Counted from the stretch's first letter, positions 41,648 through 55,429 are shown. The stretch: 64,000 bases of DNA from Megascapheus bottae (GCA_024803745.1 JANJXV010000013.1:54654501-54718500), one strand, 5' to 3'. The notes: generated from the sequence alone by a model not told the origin. Numbers and translations: made by a program.

Positions 41648-42375
41648 GGCCCCCTGAACCATGCCCGGCCAGGAGTACCAGGCAGAGGCTGCAGATCTGG
41701 CCAGTGACAGCCCGGGAGCATGGCGGGGGATTTTCCCTGGGTTTTGTGGGCAGGCGGGGGGCCCTGGACCCAGGGCTTGGGTCCTAATCCTGGATTATCT
41801 CTGAGTATCTCTGAAAGGGAGGGATGCCACTTGGGGCTCAGGTCCCCTGGAAGACATATCCTTCCCCTGCTTCCTCTTAAGAGTCTCCCAGACACCCCTT
41901 TCTAGCACCTTCTCTCCTCACCCCTGCCTGTAATCTCTTCCAATCAGGAGAGATCTCGCATCTTCAGAAGTAGGCCTGGGTCCAGGCGGAGGAGGCAAGC
42001 TCGGTGCCAGAGCAAACCGGGCAGGGCACCCTCCTTCTGAGCAGCATAGCCAAGGCCTCAGGAGATGGACCTGCCACCTTCTCAGAGATAGTGCCACCCC
42101 TGCCAGGACCCCGGGTCCCCCTCAGAGCACACTCCAGCGTTCTCCTCCCCAACCAGGAATGCCATAGTCCTGTGCCAGGAGCTCCCGAATGGGTGTTGTG
42201 GGTGCCTTCAGAGAGGTGGCAAAATGGCTCCTCCTGGCCTCTACCTCTTGGACAGGTCCCTCCTTTATGTATACTTGGCGTTGGCCTTGTGGCTGTCCTA
42301 CAGGATCCCCTCTGGATTGTGATGTTCTCACTGTGCCCTCCTGCTCCCCTCAGTCAGGGACAGTCCCCCCCTTAC

Positions 42376-42537
42376 CTGCCCATAGGCTGCCTGCACCTGT
42401 GCCTCCAGGTCCCGGAGCAGTGCCCGTCTGCGGGCTACTGGACTGGCCACGTCCTGGCTTGGTCCTGGGGTGCCTGCAGAGGGGCTGGGGTCCCCTGAAG
42501 GGGTGCTGCCGTCCATTGGGCCCTGGGGTAGGGCCAT
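42376..42537 (-). CDS. Cabp2: Candidate alternative first coding exon of Cabp2
   Basis: A 54-codon open exon on the minus strand, ATG at 42537, starting MALPQGPMDG and ending EAQVQAAYGQ before a strong donor CAG|GTAAGG. It ends in phase 0 and can therefore join exon 2 (phase 0 start DAWQW) or exon 3 (phase 0 start DRELRPEE) in frame. An alternative Cabp2 N-terminus has been reported in cochlea; equating it with this exon is my inference. The MGNC myristoylation start would be lost. The polypeptide is proline/serine-rich and then basic and helical. Confidence 0.45.
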
Positions 42538-42539
42538 GG

Positions 42540-43860
42540 ACACAAGGACCCTGCACTTTCGTCTGGCTCTGTTGTGTCTCTGTGTCCTGTGGGCCAGTGG
42601 CTTGGTGGGTGGATGTGGCATGGTTTTCCACAGTCCTCGTTCCATGGGCTAGAAGGGCTGGATGCCCTTGAAGCCCTCAACTCCCCCTTCTGCTTCTCAC
42701 ATGGCCCTGCCAGGCTAGCATAGCCCCCTCTGAAAGACTCATCTTTCTCCATGCTCTCATCCTTAAGCACCCTGAAGTTTCCATTCTGGGACCCCCTGTG
42801 GGCTCTGTGGCTTGCCCTGCCCCTCTTGCTGTGGCTTCCTCCTTCCTCGTTTCCTGCCTCCATCTCTGGCTCATGACCTCCCCACAAGGTCCCCTGCTTA
42901 ATGCTTGACTCGTTCTCTGTCCCTTCACCACTGCCACCCCCCTCTTTCTATCCAGCAAGGTCCCTGGGGACCTCTGACAGCTCATTGCTCTCTCCAGTGG
43001 CTCCAGGCCTTTTTCACTTTTGTCTGTTCACCTATTCTTGCAGTCTCAACCTCCCCTCTCCCACTCCCAGCTCCTGGGATTCTGGGAAAGCAAGTCATCT
43101 TTCTAGAACTTTCACCTGGTTTACTGAAACTTCTTGCTTCCCAAGGAAAAAGAGCGGACGTGGGCAGCCAGCCCCCACTGGCCTCCCGGTGCCCCCTTCC
43201 ATGCCCCAGGCCACTTACCACCCAGCTGCCTGCTCTTCAGCTTCCAGAACGAGGCCAGCTGTCCTGGCCGGCCCTACTCGGGCCCCTCATGATTTATTTA
43301 ACTGCCCCTTGCACCAGCCTTTGTCCAAGGGAACCAGATCCCAGCCAGGTGCCCGCCACCTGAGCTGGTGGCTCTGCCTTCCATTCATGTATTACCTCGG
43401 CCAACATCTGAGGCTGGCTGGGACCCAGCCCCAGGACAGCAGCTGTGGCCATATGACAGATGTCTACCTGCTCCTAAGACCCTGCTTCCCAGCACATGGG
43501 CCACCAGGCGATCTACTGTCCTAAGCACTGACCCTGGAGCAGGCAGCTCAGAGGCGAGGAAAGAGGTACCACTTGCATCTTTCACCCTCTGCTGCTAGCC
43601 CGTGCTTGCACCTGGGCAAAGGCTGAGGTTCCTGACAATGGCAGGGAGCGGTGAGTGATGGCCTTCAGGAAAGAGGTGGAGATTCCGCGACTGCGTAGAG
43701 GGGATGGTGACTTTCAGACGTGCAGACTCAACAGTGTTTGTAGCTCACCTGCTCTGAGCCTTCTTGGATGCTTCCAGAACTTTCCATTTGATAGGGACTA
43801 CGCATTCAGCACCACAGGATTTCAGCAGATGCAAAAGGTCCTGGAGGTGGTCAAGAGGGA
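42540..43860. other. Intergenic sequence between Cabp2 and the next SINE
   Basis: Unique GC-moderate sequence. A 207-codon open frame at 42901-43524 (plus) has no recognisable domain or splice context. Nothing else supported. Confidence 0.45.
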
Positions 43861-43867
43861 GACCCGG

Positions 43868-44455
43868 CAGGCGTGGTGGTTCACGCGTGTCATCCTGGCT
43901 ACTCAGGAGGCTGAGATCTGAGAGGTTTGCGTCAAAACCAGTCCATGTAGAAAGGAGTCCCTGAGACTCTTATCTCAATTAATCAGCAAAAAACCAGAAG
44001 CGGGGCTGAGGCTCAAGTGGTACAGTGCTAGCCTTGAGCAAAAAGTTAGGGGACAATGCCTAGGCCCTGAGTTGAAGCCCCAGTAGCAGAGAAAAAAAAA
44101 ATAAAGGGCAGCAGGGAGTGGGAAGCAGCAGCAAGAGGGATGGGTAATGACACACAGGCAGGAGGATCATGAGTTCAAGGGCAGCCCGAGCTGCATAGCA
44201 AGATCTTATCTCCCCCCCCCCTTTAAGTGATATAGCCTGTTCTAATGGTTTCTGCCTATCATCCTAGATACTCAGGAATTTGAGACCTGGAAGACTGAGT
44301 TTCAAAGCCAGCCTGGCAGAAGAGTCCTGGAGATTCCATTTCTAAAATGACCAGAAAAAAATAGGACTGGAAGCATGGTTTAGGTGTTAGAGTTCCAGCT
44401 GAACAAGCAAGCAAGCTGAGAGCTTGAGTTCAAGTTCTAGTACTAGGAAAAAGAG
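43868..44455 (+). repeat. Two B1-like/ID-like SINEs (43868-44095, 44240-44455)
   Basis: The first has GGCGTGGTGGTTCACGCG and CTCAGGAGGCTGAGATCTGAG. The second is more diverged (CTGCCTATCATCCTAGATAC). Between them lies a degraded fragment ending in a C run. Confidence 0.72.
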
Positions 44456-44539
44456 AAATTAGTGGTTATCAGGGAACAGGAGATGACTGCTCAGTACGGA
44501 CTATACCATAATTCACAGAGTATATATTGAATAAGAGTA

Positions 44540-45006
44540 ATTTTTTTTGTGTATGTGTGGGTCATGGGGCTTGAACTCTGGCCTGGGTGCTGTCCCTGAG
44601 CTCTTCAGCTCAAGGTTATTGTTCTACCCCTTGAGCCACAGCTCCACTTCCCCTTTTCTAGGGATTAATTGGAAGTAAGAGTCTCATAGTCTTTAGTGCT
44701 CAGACTGGCTTTGACCCACAGTCCTTAGATTTCAGCCTCCTGAGTAGCTAGGATTATAGGCATGAGCTACCATACCCCGATAATAAGGGTAAATTTGTTT
44801 TTTTGTTTTTTTGATTTTTTTTGCCAGTCCTGGGCTTGAGCTCAGGCCTGAGCACTGTCCTTGGATTTTTCTCAAGGCTAGAACTTTACCACTTGAACCT
44901 CAGCACCATTTCTGGTTTTTTCTAAGTATGTGGTACCAAGGAATCGAGCCGTGGTCTTCATGCATGATAGGCAAGCACTCTACCACTAGGCCAAACTCCC
45001 GGCCCA
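44540..45006 (-). repeat. Reverse B1-like/ID-like SINE (44540-44785) and reverse ID-like SINE (44808-45006)
   Basis: GGTCATGGGGCTTGAACTC to TAGGATTATAGGCATGAGC; then TTGCCAGTCCTGGGCTTGAG to CACTAGGCCAAACTCCCGG. Confidence 0.85.
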
Positions 45007-45512
45007 ATAAGTGTAAATTTTAAGTAACAGTAAGGCTGGTTTAAATCCCATCAAGGTGGATGTGATGACTCCAGGGCTGGAGGCTGGTGACAGGCAGGAG
45101 GGAGCTGCCCAACCCTCTAACCTGGAATAGCTGTGCTTCTGCGGTCTAGGCCAGGTTGAGCCAGCGAAGCTGCCTCAGCAGGTTCTGCCTCAGTGGTTCT
45201 GAAGGATGGCCCGCCCAGCCACAGCAAGTCTCCTGCAATGGCCTTGCACTTTCCCTCACTGGGACAAATGCCTGAGGTTAAGTCAGCTTAGAAAGAGGAG
45301 AGACCTGCTGGGGCTTACAGTGGCTTTAATTCACAGTCAGTTGGCCCCAGTGCCTTTGGGGCCTAATGTCAAGAAGCAGGAAGTGGAAGAAAGCTCACCT
45401 CATGGCAGCAAGAAACAGAGAGGATGCCAGTGACTGCAAATAGAGATTCCCTTCGTGAATACTTGTTTGCTAAACAAGGTATTTGAAATATGATGTAAAA
45501 AAATCAGTGTTA

Positions 45513-45700
45513 AGGGGCCGGGAGTTTGGCCTAGTGGTAGAGTGCTTACCTGGCATGCACGAAGACCCAGGTTCGATTCCTTGGTACCACATACATAGAA
45601 AAAGCCAGAAGTGGTGCTGAGGCTCAAGTGGTAGAGCTCTAGCCTTGAGAAAAATCCAAGGACAGTGCTCAGGCCGTGAGCTCAAGCCCAGGACTGGCAA

Positions 45701-45730
<30 letters not shown>
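45513..45730 (+). repeat. ID-like dimeric SINE with (AAAT)n tail
   Basis: A near-complete copy, GGGGCCGGGAGTTTGGCC to CCCAGGACTGGC, followed by AAATAAATAAATAAAT. Confidence 0.92.
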
Positions 45731-45731
<1 letters not shown>

Positions 45732-45954
45732 AAATCAGTGTTAATAAAATTTTTAGTTAAAAAAAAAAACAACAGAGAGGAAAATCGGAAGGAAAGGCTG
45801 TGGTTCTCCCTCACTCCCCACCAATGACCTAACTCCCTCTCGTCAGGCTCTATCAAAGGTTCCACCAATTCACAGCAGTGCTACAGGAAGGCAGCGAAGC
45901 CATAGGAAGGCAGCAAAACCTTCAGCACTCAGGCCTAGGAGGGCACTTACATTC

Positions 45955-46082
45955 CAGGCACAGGTGAGTTAATGTTTCTGAGCCTCTCTGCATAATGGGA
46001 ACACAAGTCCATCCCTCCCAGGGTTGCCCTGGAGATGAAATGAGATCGCTTCTCTGAAAGCTCTTTGTAAGCGGCTCCGTGA
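45955..46082 (-). repeat. MIR-like ancient SINE
   Basis: Reverse MIR signature: CTCTCTGCATAATGGGAACA, CAGGGTTGCCCTGGAGATG and AAAGCTCTTTGTAAGC. Confidence 0.55.
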
Positions 46083-46714
46083 TGGGCAGATGTTCGTGCA
46101 GCTGTGAGCTAGAGCTGAGAGCCCAGCTCTGGCACCTCTGCCACGGCCACCTCTTCCTCCCTTCCCTCCCCACCCACCCCTTCCAGCTGTGGGCTCAAGG
46201 GAGGCAAAGGAGCTCTCACTGCAGGGTGCTCCTGATCATGGGGATTTGGGGCCCTCCACTAGAACCCCTATTCCCTCCTCCCCTCGGTGATGGGCAGCGA
46301 GGGGGAGGACCAGGCTGGGGTGGGGGAGGACCAGGTTGGGGGGCCAGGGCCTACAGGGAGGCAGGACAAAGCCCTGCTGTTCAAGTCTGTGTGTGAAGGT
46401 GTGGGCTGTTCAGACTCAAGAAATGGTCTGCAGGTTCCTGTAGAGGAAGCAGAAGAAATGTTTCCCCCACCTTGCTGCGTGGGCAGCACGCTGTCACATG
46501 AAGCATCAGAGAGAAAGTATGACAAGGGAGGATCCAGATGGAAAGGCAGAATAGGCAGAGGCTGAGCCCCACCCAGTGTGTCAACAGAAAGCAATGGATG
46601 TGTGGGGAGGATGGGACAAATAAAAACCATTTTAGGCACATGGTGTGGGGGGCACCTAAAGAAAGGGCCGAGGTGGCTCCGGGACTTGCATTCAGGCCAG
46701 GCCAGCGTTTGGGT

Positions 46715-47268
46715 GGCTGACTGGAGATAAGAGTTTTGCAGACTCCCTGCTTGTGCTGGTGGGAACCCTGATGCTCAGATCTCAGCCTCCTGAATAGCAG
46801 GATGACAGGTGTGAGCCACCAGGGTCCAGCAAAAGAAAACTTTTTTTTTTTTTTTGCCAGTCCTGGGGCTTGAACTCATGGCCTGAGCACTGTCCTTGGG
46901 CTTTCCTGAAGGCTAGTCCTCTACCACTTCCAGCTTTTTCTATGTATGTAGTATGTAGGAATTGAACCTGGGTCTTTGTGTATGCTAGGCAAGCATTCTA
47001 CCACTAGGCCAAACTCCCCGTCCAAAAGAAAGTGTTGTCTACCTCAGGTGCAGTGGCTCGTGTCTGTAATCCTAGCTACTTGGGAGGCTGACACTAGAGG
47101 ATTATGGGTTAAAGCCAGCCAGCACTAAAAACAGAGATCTTATCTCCAATGAACCACTAGAAAACAGGAAAGTGGTGCTGTGGCTCAAGGGGTAGGACGG
47201 TAGCCTTGAGCTAAAGAGCCCAGGAACAGTGCCCAGGCCCAGAGTTTAAGCCCCACGACCGACCGAAA
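46715..47268. repeat. Three SINEs: reverse fragment, reverse ID-like, forward B1-like/ID-like
   Basis: Approximate limits 46715-46830 (minus), 46842-47025 (minus) and 47041-47268 (plus). All carry the diagnostic right-arm motif TCAAGGGGTAGG or its complement. Confidence 0.75.
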
Positions 47269-47477
47269 AAAAACGTTGGTTTTGTCTATGAATTCTTCTG
47301 GGTAAGAGTCTAGGGCTATCACCAAAAAAGGGAGAATTTATTTCTTGACTTTAGCAGGAAGGGAGCATAGCTCCAGGCTTCTCAACTGCCTATATCTAAA
47401 TAAGCTTTTTTAAGTTAAAGAGGCATATTTTGAGCATCAAAGAAGAAGGAATGGAAGTTAAAAATGACTGGAGCTAG

Positions 47478-47620
47478 CCAGATTAGGCTGGTTTAAATCC
47501 AGTTCAATAGATATATGACCAGTTTTCCTTCTGTAAAACGAGGGTAACAGCATCAGTCTATCTTACGTAACTCTGTCTTCTCTGGCCTCCTAAGGGTTCC
47601 GTTACCATCCTCCCAGGAAA
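47478..47620 (-). repeat. MIR-like fragment
   Basis: GACCAGTTTTCCTTCTGTAA, then AACGAGGGTAACAGC, is a reverse MIR-type ending. Confidence 0.4.
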
Positions 47621-47705
47621 GGAGTGCTTGCTTGTGCCATTTATCTATGAGACACCTCCTTTCGGGTGGTGAGCATTTTTCTTTTTTTCTTCATTCTTTT
47701 TCCTT

Positions 47706-48001
47706 TATTTTTCGCTGGTTGTGGGGCTTGAACTCTGGGCCTGGGCGCTGTCCCTGAGCTCTTCAGCTCAAGGCTAGGGTTCTACCCCCTGAGCAACAGC
47801 ACCACTTCTGGTTTTCTGGTGTGGTTAATTGGAGATGAGTCTCTCAGACTTTAAAATAAAGAGATAAATAGACAGATAGATAGATGATAGATAGATGATA
47901 GATAGATAAAAAAATAAGAGTCTTTCGGACTTTGTTGCCGGGCTGGCTTTGAACTGTGGTCCTCAGATCTCAGCCTCCTGAGTAGCTAGGATTACAGACA
48001 G
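47706..48001 (-). repeat. Reverse B1-like/ID-like SINE interrupted by a (GATA)n microsatellite
   Basis: SINE text runs 47706-47850 and resumes at 47916 (AAGAGTCTTTCGGACTTTG) to about 48001. The AGATAGATGATAG repeat at 47861-47910 separates AGTCTCTCAGACTTT from a duplicated AGAGTCTTTCGGACTTT. Confidence 0.75.
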
Positions 48002-48078
48002 GCCCTCGCCATCAGCGCACAGCGCACCAAGCATTTCTTGAGCACTTGCTCTTGAGCCATGAGGACGTGCTCAGTCCT

Positions 48079-48280
48079 GGCTCGGTGTGCGCGGTGTCCC
48101 CGTCTCCCCGAGGCTCGGTGTGCGCGGTGTCCCCGTCTCCCCCAGGCCGGGCGAGGCTCGGTGTGCGCGGTGTCCCCGTCTCCCCCAGGCCGGGCGAGGC
48201 TCGGTGTGCGCGGTGTCCCCGTCTCCCCCAGGCCGGGCGAGGCTCGGTGTGCGCGGTGTCCTCGTCTCCCCGAGGCCAGG
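48079..48280. repeat. 43 bp minisatellite upstream of the GSTP gene
   Basis: Copies start with GGCTCGGTGTGCGCGGTGTC at 48079 (short, 33 bp), 48112, 48155, 48198 and 48241. The last three intervals are exactly 43 bp. The sequence is CpG-rich and lies within about 400 bp of GSTP exon 1. Confidence 0.95.
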
Positions 48281-48494
48281 TCCCGCGGGTGGCTCTCGTA
48301 AAGCCGGCTCGGTTCGGGTGCCGAGGGGCAGGGCCCGGCCTCACCCTGGCCCGGCGGCTCGGCGCTTGGAGATCTGCGATTCCGCACTTTCCGGAGCCGG
48401 TGGGAGGGACCAGGGGTGGAGCAGGACGGTGCCGAGGCGCGGCCTCGGGTCGGGTCGCCTTCAGTCCGACGGTGCGCCCTCGCCGCGCGGAGCC
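48281..48494 (+). promoter_or_regulatory. GSTP gene promoter and 5' leader region
   Basis: CpG-rich DNA between the minisatellite and the first donor at 48495/48496. I see no TATA box and no good antioxidant-response element, unlike human GSTP1, which has both a TATA-like box and an ARE/AP-1 site. The transcription start is not located. Confidence 0.5.
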
Positions 48495-51033
<2,539 letters not shown>

Positions 51034-51078
51034 GCTACCGTGCCCTCCATCTGGCGACTTGCCTCCCTTGGGGAACCA

Positions 51079-51084
51079 ATAAAC
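51079..51084 (+). terminator. GSTP gene polyadenylation signal AATAAA
   Basis: AACCAATAAACACAAAG lies 46 bp after the stop codon. A SINE-like fragment begins at about 51093. Confidence 0.88.
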
Positions 51085-51524
51085 ACAAAGATTTATTTAT
51101 TTGTGTTGGTACTTGGGCTTGAACTCAGGACCTGGGTACTTTTCTGATAGCCACAGTGGTATCAGGCAGTTGCTGCCAAGTGTGGCAAAATCATCCTTTG
51201 GTACAGGGTCAGGTCAGTGTCTGCAGACTCACACGTGGCACAAACACTTGGCGGTTTGATGGTGCCTTCATGTTGTCTATTTTTATGTGTCACGTGGCTA
51301 AGGACACTGAGACACCCAAAACCACATGGTAGATGGTCAGCAGATCCCAGGTATGAGGGGTACAGGCAAGCCTGGAATTCTGGGTGCCTTCTACTGCTTG
51401 AGAACTCAAATTGAGGGGCTCCCTCCATGCCAGGGAGCCTCTGTTAATGCGAGTTGGATTCATCAGAACCCTGAGGGTCTCCTGCCTCCTGCCCAGCCCT
51501 AGCTCTGGCCTCTCACTCCTGAAC

Positions 51525-51954
51525 TGCCAGAGCCAGCCAGCAGCGAACCAGGATTCCTGACCTTGGGGGTGAAGACTTGGAAAAGAAATAGACAAGAGAC
51601 AAACAGATGGGGTCGGGAGGACCACAGCCCAAACCAGCAACCCAGGAAGGCTGTGGGCGTAAGACTGCAGCCCCGGTTATTCTAAACCCAGTCTTATATA
51701 CTTTCTTGAAACCAGGGAACTGCCAGGGGTTAAAGTGGTATATCTCAGATCAGTGAAGCGGGACAAGGCCATAAAGCAATAAAGCAATAAATCAGTAAGG
51801 TCAGGGAGCTCACAATACAGACAATGCAGCTCAAAAGTTCCTAGGCAGGGCGCCATACATGACAGCTCAAATCTTTGTGTGTTTATTTTACTGAGTTATG
51901 CAGATTCATGGGCCTAGTCTGACTCCACACTCTGGCTCCCAACACTGAATCACT
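51525..51954 (-). mobile_element. Probable solo LTR of a class II (ERVK/IAP-like) endogenous retrovirus
   Basis: On the minus strand the element begins TGTTGGGAGCC (51954 downward), a common start of rodent class II LTRs. It contains a TATATAAG box (near 51700) and a CTGTTTGTCTCTTGTC stretch, and ends near a GGTTCGCTGC motif around 51540-51525. CTGAA is found just outside both proposed ends. No gag, pol or env coding sequence is seen on either side, so this is a recombined solo LTR. Boundaries are approximate. Confidence 0.6.
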
Positions 51955-52029
51955 GTGGCTAGAGTCCCTGAGCCAGCCTGGCACTTGCCAGAAGATCAAA
52001 TCATTCTAGAAAGTCCATCCTCAAACTAG

Positions 52030-52262
52030 GAACTGATAGCTTACACCTGCCAGCTACTCAAGAGGCTGAGATCTGAAGATCTGGTTCAAAGCCAGCCCAG
52101 GAAGGAAAGTCCAGGAAACTCTTATCTCCAATAAATCACCAAAGAGGAAGAAGTAGAGCTGTGGGTCAAGTGGCAGGAGTGACAATCTTGAGTGAAAGAA
52201 GCTAAGGGTCAGTGCCCAGACCCTGAGTTCAAGCCCCAGTACTGGTACAGGAAAGGGGGGAA
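52030..52262 (+). repeat. B1-like/ID-like SINE
   Basis: ACTGATAGCTTACACCTGCC start, CTCAAGAGGCTGAGATCTG core and right arm AGTTCAAGCCCCAGTACTGG. Confidence 0.78.
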
Positions 52263-53180
52263 AAAGGGAAAAAAAAAGAAAAACAAAGAACAAGTCTATC
52301 TTCCCTGGTATAATCCTGCCACCCTCAGAGTTGAGACCTCTCCCTATCCACTGGGCTCCCTGAAAGGTTAATGATGGATCTCTAGAACATTCCCCATTCC
52401 TCTTTGTCACATCTCTTAGCTTTTCCAGACAGGCCTAGTGTCCCCCTTCTAGTACTTGCTCCACCCCTACAGAGGACCCTCCTGCCCCTCAGGATGCGGG
52501 TCCCCTGGGTCTTCTGCTTCTTGGTAACCCTCTCAGCAAACTGGGCTCCGGGCGGGTCCCCCAGAATTGCATCTTCCCCCACTGTCCCTAGGTCTGGGAC
52601 TGGGCAAGGCTTCTTTGGTTGACCCTACTTGGAGTTGGAGGTGATTCCTGGCCTGCTGGGGAGGCAAAGAAACTTTCGAGCAAGGAAGGTGACATGAAAG
52701 AAGACATCTTAGGAATTTTCTCTTGTGAATGCTCCGGAAACCTTGGGACCCCATAGGAAAACTGAGGCCAAAGAGAAGAATGAATCTGGGTTTGTGCACA
52801 GGTAGATGCCTGGGCGAAAAAGATGTCCCAAGTCCGGTGTTCCTTGAGAGAGGCCCTGAGATGCCAGCTACCCAGAGGGGTCTGTGATTTCTGGGGGCTC
52901 CTAGCCTTGTGAGGAACAGTGCAGGGTCTGCAGTCTTATGGCCTGGAAGCTTCCTCAGTATGGAGGAGAGTGAGTTCAGCTCCCATCACTGCCGGGACAA
53001 GGTTCAGGACTTGTGTGCGAAGGCTGGTCTGGCAGGAAGGGCCCTGGAGGGCTTTCTAGCACCAGCACTGTGGTTCACAGGGCCGCAGTGGCTTCCTGTG
53101 CAGGCAGGCAAGGTAAGTTGTCTCAGGAGAACTTGGAGACCCTGGCAGTTTGCTCAGGCTCCCTCCCTCCCTCCCTCTGT
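52263..53180. other. Unannotated unique sequence
   Basis: No gene assigned. A short frame at 52404-52622 contains an internal ATG near 52494 with a signal-peptide-like start (MRVPWVFCFLVTLSANWAPG), but I found no downstream exon to join it. Confidence 0.4.
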
Positions 53181-54120
53181 TCTAAGGATTGAACTCATAG
53201 CCTTGCGTTGCTTGACTGGCACTCTACCACTTTAGTCGTTCCACCAGCCCTTTTGCTTTAGATTAATTTATAGATAAGATCTGTTTTTCCCAGGGTGGTC
53301 TAGGATCTCAGTCCTCCTGTTGATACTTCCTCTGCAGCCGGGATCTCAGGCACACACCACCCTTCCCAGCTTATGTGTTGAGATGGAGTCTTGCTAACTT
53401 TTTATTAGTAAGCTTAGGCTACATACGAAGACTTCGTCTCAAGATACTAAAAAAGAAGAAAAAAATCTAGTCTTTCTAGTCTTGGTCCTGGACCAGCCAC
53501 TGTTTAGCTGAGGCAGAAGTGACAGACTCAAGGGTCCTGCTTCAGATCATCTCAGGGGTGGCTGTTGGGGTGGGAGTAGAACCGAGGCTGCTTCGGCTGG
53601 TGGAAGAGAGCTCGGCCTAGAGGTCAAGGTTCCCCCTGGGGATTAGGGCTGAGCCCAGGGGGAACCTTGCTCCTAAACAGCGCCATGGAGGCAGGAAGCT
53701 GTGGGGTTTGGCCTCATCTCTCCCAGCCATACCTTCAATGGCGCCTGCTCACTGCCCCCACAGGGATGAGTGCAAGCTTTGGCCATGTGAATGGAGCTGG
53801 ACCAACCAATCTGCCCTGGACCCATTCCAAAATCAGCTGCCCAGAAGCCAGAGCTCCCTCTGAGACCTGAGCTTCCACTTGGATCAGGAGGCTGTGAGCG
53901 TGTGGATTCAGAGCAGATGGTGGTTCTAGTTATAGCTGCAAGAGCTGTGCCCTCACAGATGGGGCCTCACATTTGCTAGGAAAGTGCTCTACCACTTGAG
54001 TCACGTGCACAGCCTTCATTGTTTTGCTCTGTTTGTTTTTCTGAAATTGGCTTTGGATTGGGACATCCTTATGCCTCCTGTGTAGCTGAGATTTCAGGTA
54101 TGTGCTATCACACCTGGCTG
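53180..54120 (-). repeat. B1/Alu-like reverse fragments with unique sequence between
   Basis: 53180-53390 shows GATTGAACTCATAGCCTTGC and a degraded 7SL-like body. 53960-54120 shows GAAAGTGCTCTACCACTTGAG and TAGCTGAGATTTCAGGTATG. The middle, 53480-53950, holds nothing I recognise. Confidence 0.5.
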
Positions 54121-54186
54121 AGAATGGTAAGAGTGGAACTCATGGGCAGAGAAAATCTATATGTGTATGCATTGTGTGTGTGTGTG

Positions 54187-54187
54187 C

Positions 54188-54258
<71 letters not shown>

Positions 54259-54268
54259 GGAAGGAAGC
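54187..54268. repeat. (GA)n microsatellite passing into (GGAA)n
   Basis: GAGA repeat of about 65 bp then AAGGAAGGAAGG. Confidence 0.95.
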
Positions 54269-54715
54269 AAGGAAAAGAGGAAGATAACACATGTTTGTGT
54301 GGTAAGCTGCTAAATTCTCCATGCAACAGCAAATAACAAACGACATTTGTTGGAAGATAACTTATCTTACAGTTTTCAGCATGACAGTGGTGGAAAACAC
54401 TCCCACAACCATTCCTGCTTCACTTTCAGTGGTGTCCACTAAATCCCACAAGCCATGCAGCATGACTGATAGAGTGGGCCTTGCATTAGATGACATCACC
54501 CAGCTCTGACCTAATGTGTTCTGATCGTGTGTAACTTAGTTTAGGCTGTGATGTTTGCTAGAGTCAATTATTATATGGATTTTAAAAAATGAGGTTTGAA
54601 CTCAGGGGCTTGCATTTGCTAGGCAAGTGCTGTAACCCTTGAGCTGTATCCCAGCCCTGAATCGAAATTGTTATTCAGTTTGAACAATCAATGTATTACT
54701 TATGAATAAAAACTG

Positions 54716-54970
54716 AACTAGGCATTGGTGGCTCACGCCTGTAATCCTAGCTTCTCGGGAGGCTGAGATCTGAAGATTGTGGTTCACAGCCCACTCAAGC
54801 AGAAAATCCATAAAACTCTTTATTTCCAATAAGTTCTCAAAAAGCCAGAAGTAGAGCTGTGGCTCAAATATTAGAGTGCTAGCATTGAGCAAGAAAGCTC
54901 AGGGACAGTATCCAGGCTCTGAGTTCATGAGTTCAAGTTCCAAGACCAGCCCTCTGCCCCCACCCCAACA
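54716..54970 (+). repeat. B1-like/ID-like SINE
   Basis: CTAGGCATTGGTGGCTCACG start, TCTCGGGAGGCTGAGATCTG core and right arm GAGTTCAAGTTCCAAGACC. An ID-like remnant (54580-54660) lies just before it. Confidence 0.8.
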
Positions 54971-55428
54971 AGTTACAAATAGGAGAAAATATTTACAAGC
55001 CATATGCCCAACAAGGACCAGGCGCCTAGTTGTCTTCTTATGTCTGAGGTTTTGCTTTGCCTGGTTTCTGTTACCCACAGTCTAAAAATAATACATGGAA
55101 ATTTCCAGAAACAACTTATAAGTTGGAACTCTTACTGCAGCAAATTGTTAACATTGCTCCATCTTCTTATTAGTTACTGTTGCTAATGTCTTCTCCTTCT
55201 TACTTTACAAATGAAGTTTATCATGGGTATGCATATGTTGGGAAAACATGGCTCTATAGGATTTGGAGTAATCTGCACCTTCTAGAATCTTCTGTGGGTC
55301 TTAGAGCATGTTCTCCATAGAGGACTACAGTGTGTAAAACCATGGCAAACACCGACGATTTTATACAGGTGAAAAGTAAGTACATGAAAAGATATTCAAC
55401 TTCAAGAACTACTCAGGTACCTGGCACT
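54971..55428. other. AT-richer unique sequence
   Basis: No gene, promoter or clear repeat seen; may be an old unrecognised transposon. Confidence 0.35.
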
Positions 55429-55429
55429 G

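Noticed and set aside
42901..43524. 207-codon plus-strand frame between Cabp2 and GSTP
   Set aside because: No domain, composition like noncoding DNA, overlapping frames on both strands.
48070..48080. Antioxidant-response-like GGACTGAGC (minus) near the GSTP promoter
   Set aside because: Two mismatches to the TGACTCAGC-type core; not convincing.
52404..52622. Short frame with a signal-peptide-like start (near 52494)
   Set aside because: Hydrophobic start alone is weak evidence; no downstream exon or family match found.
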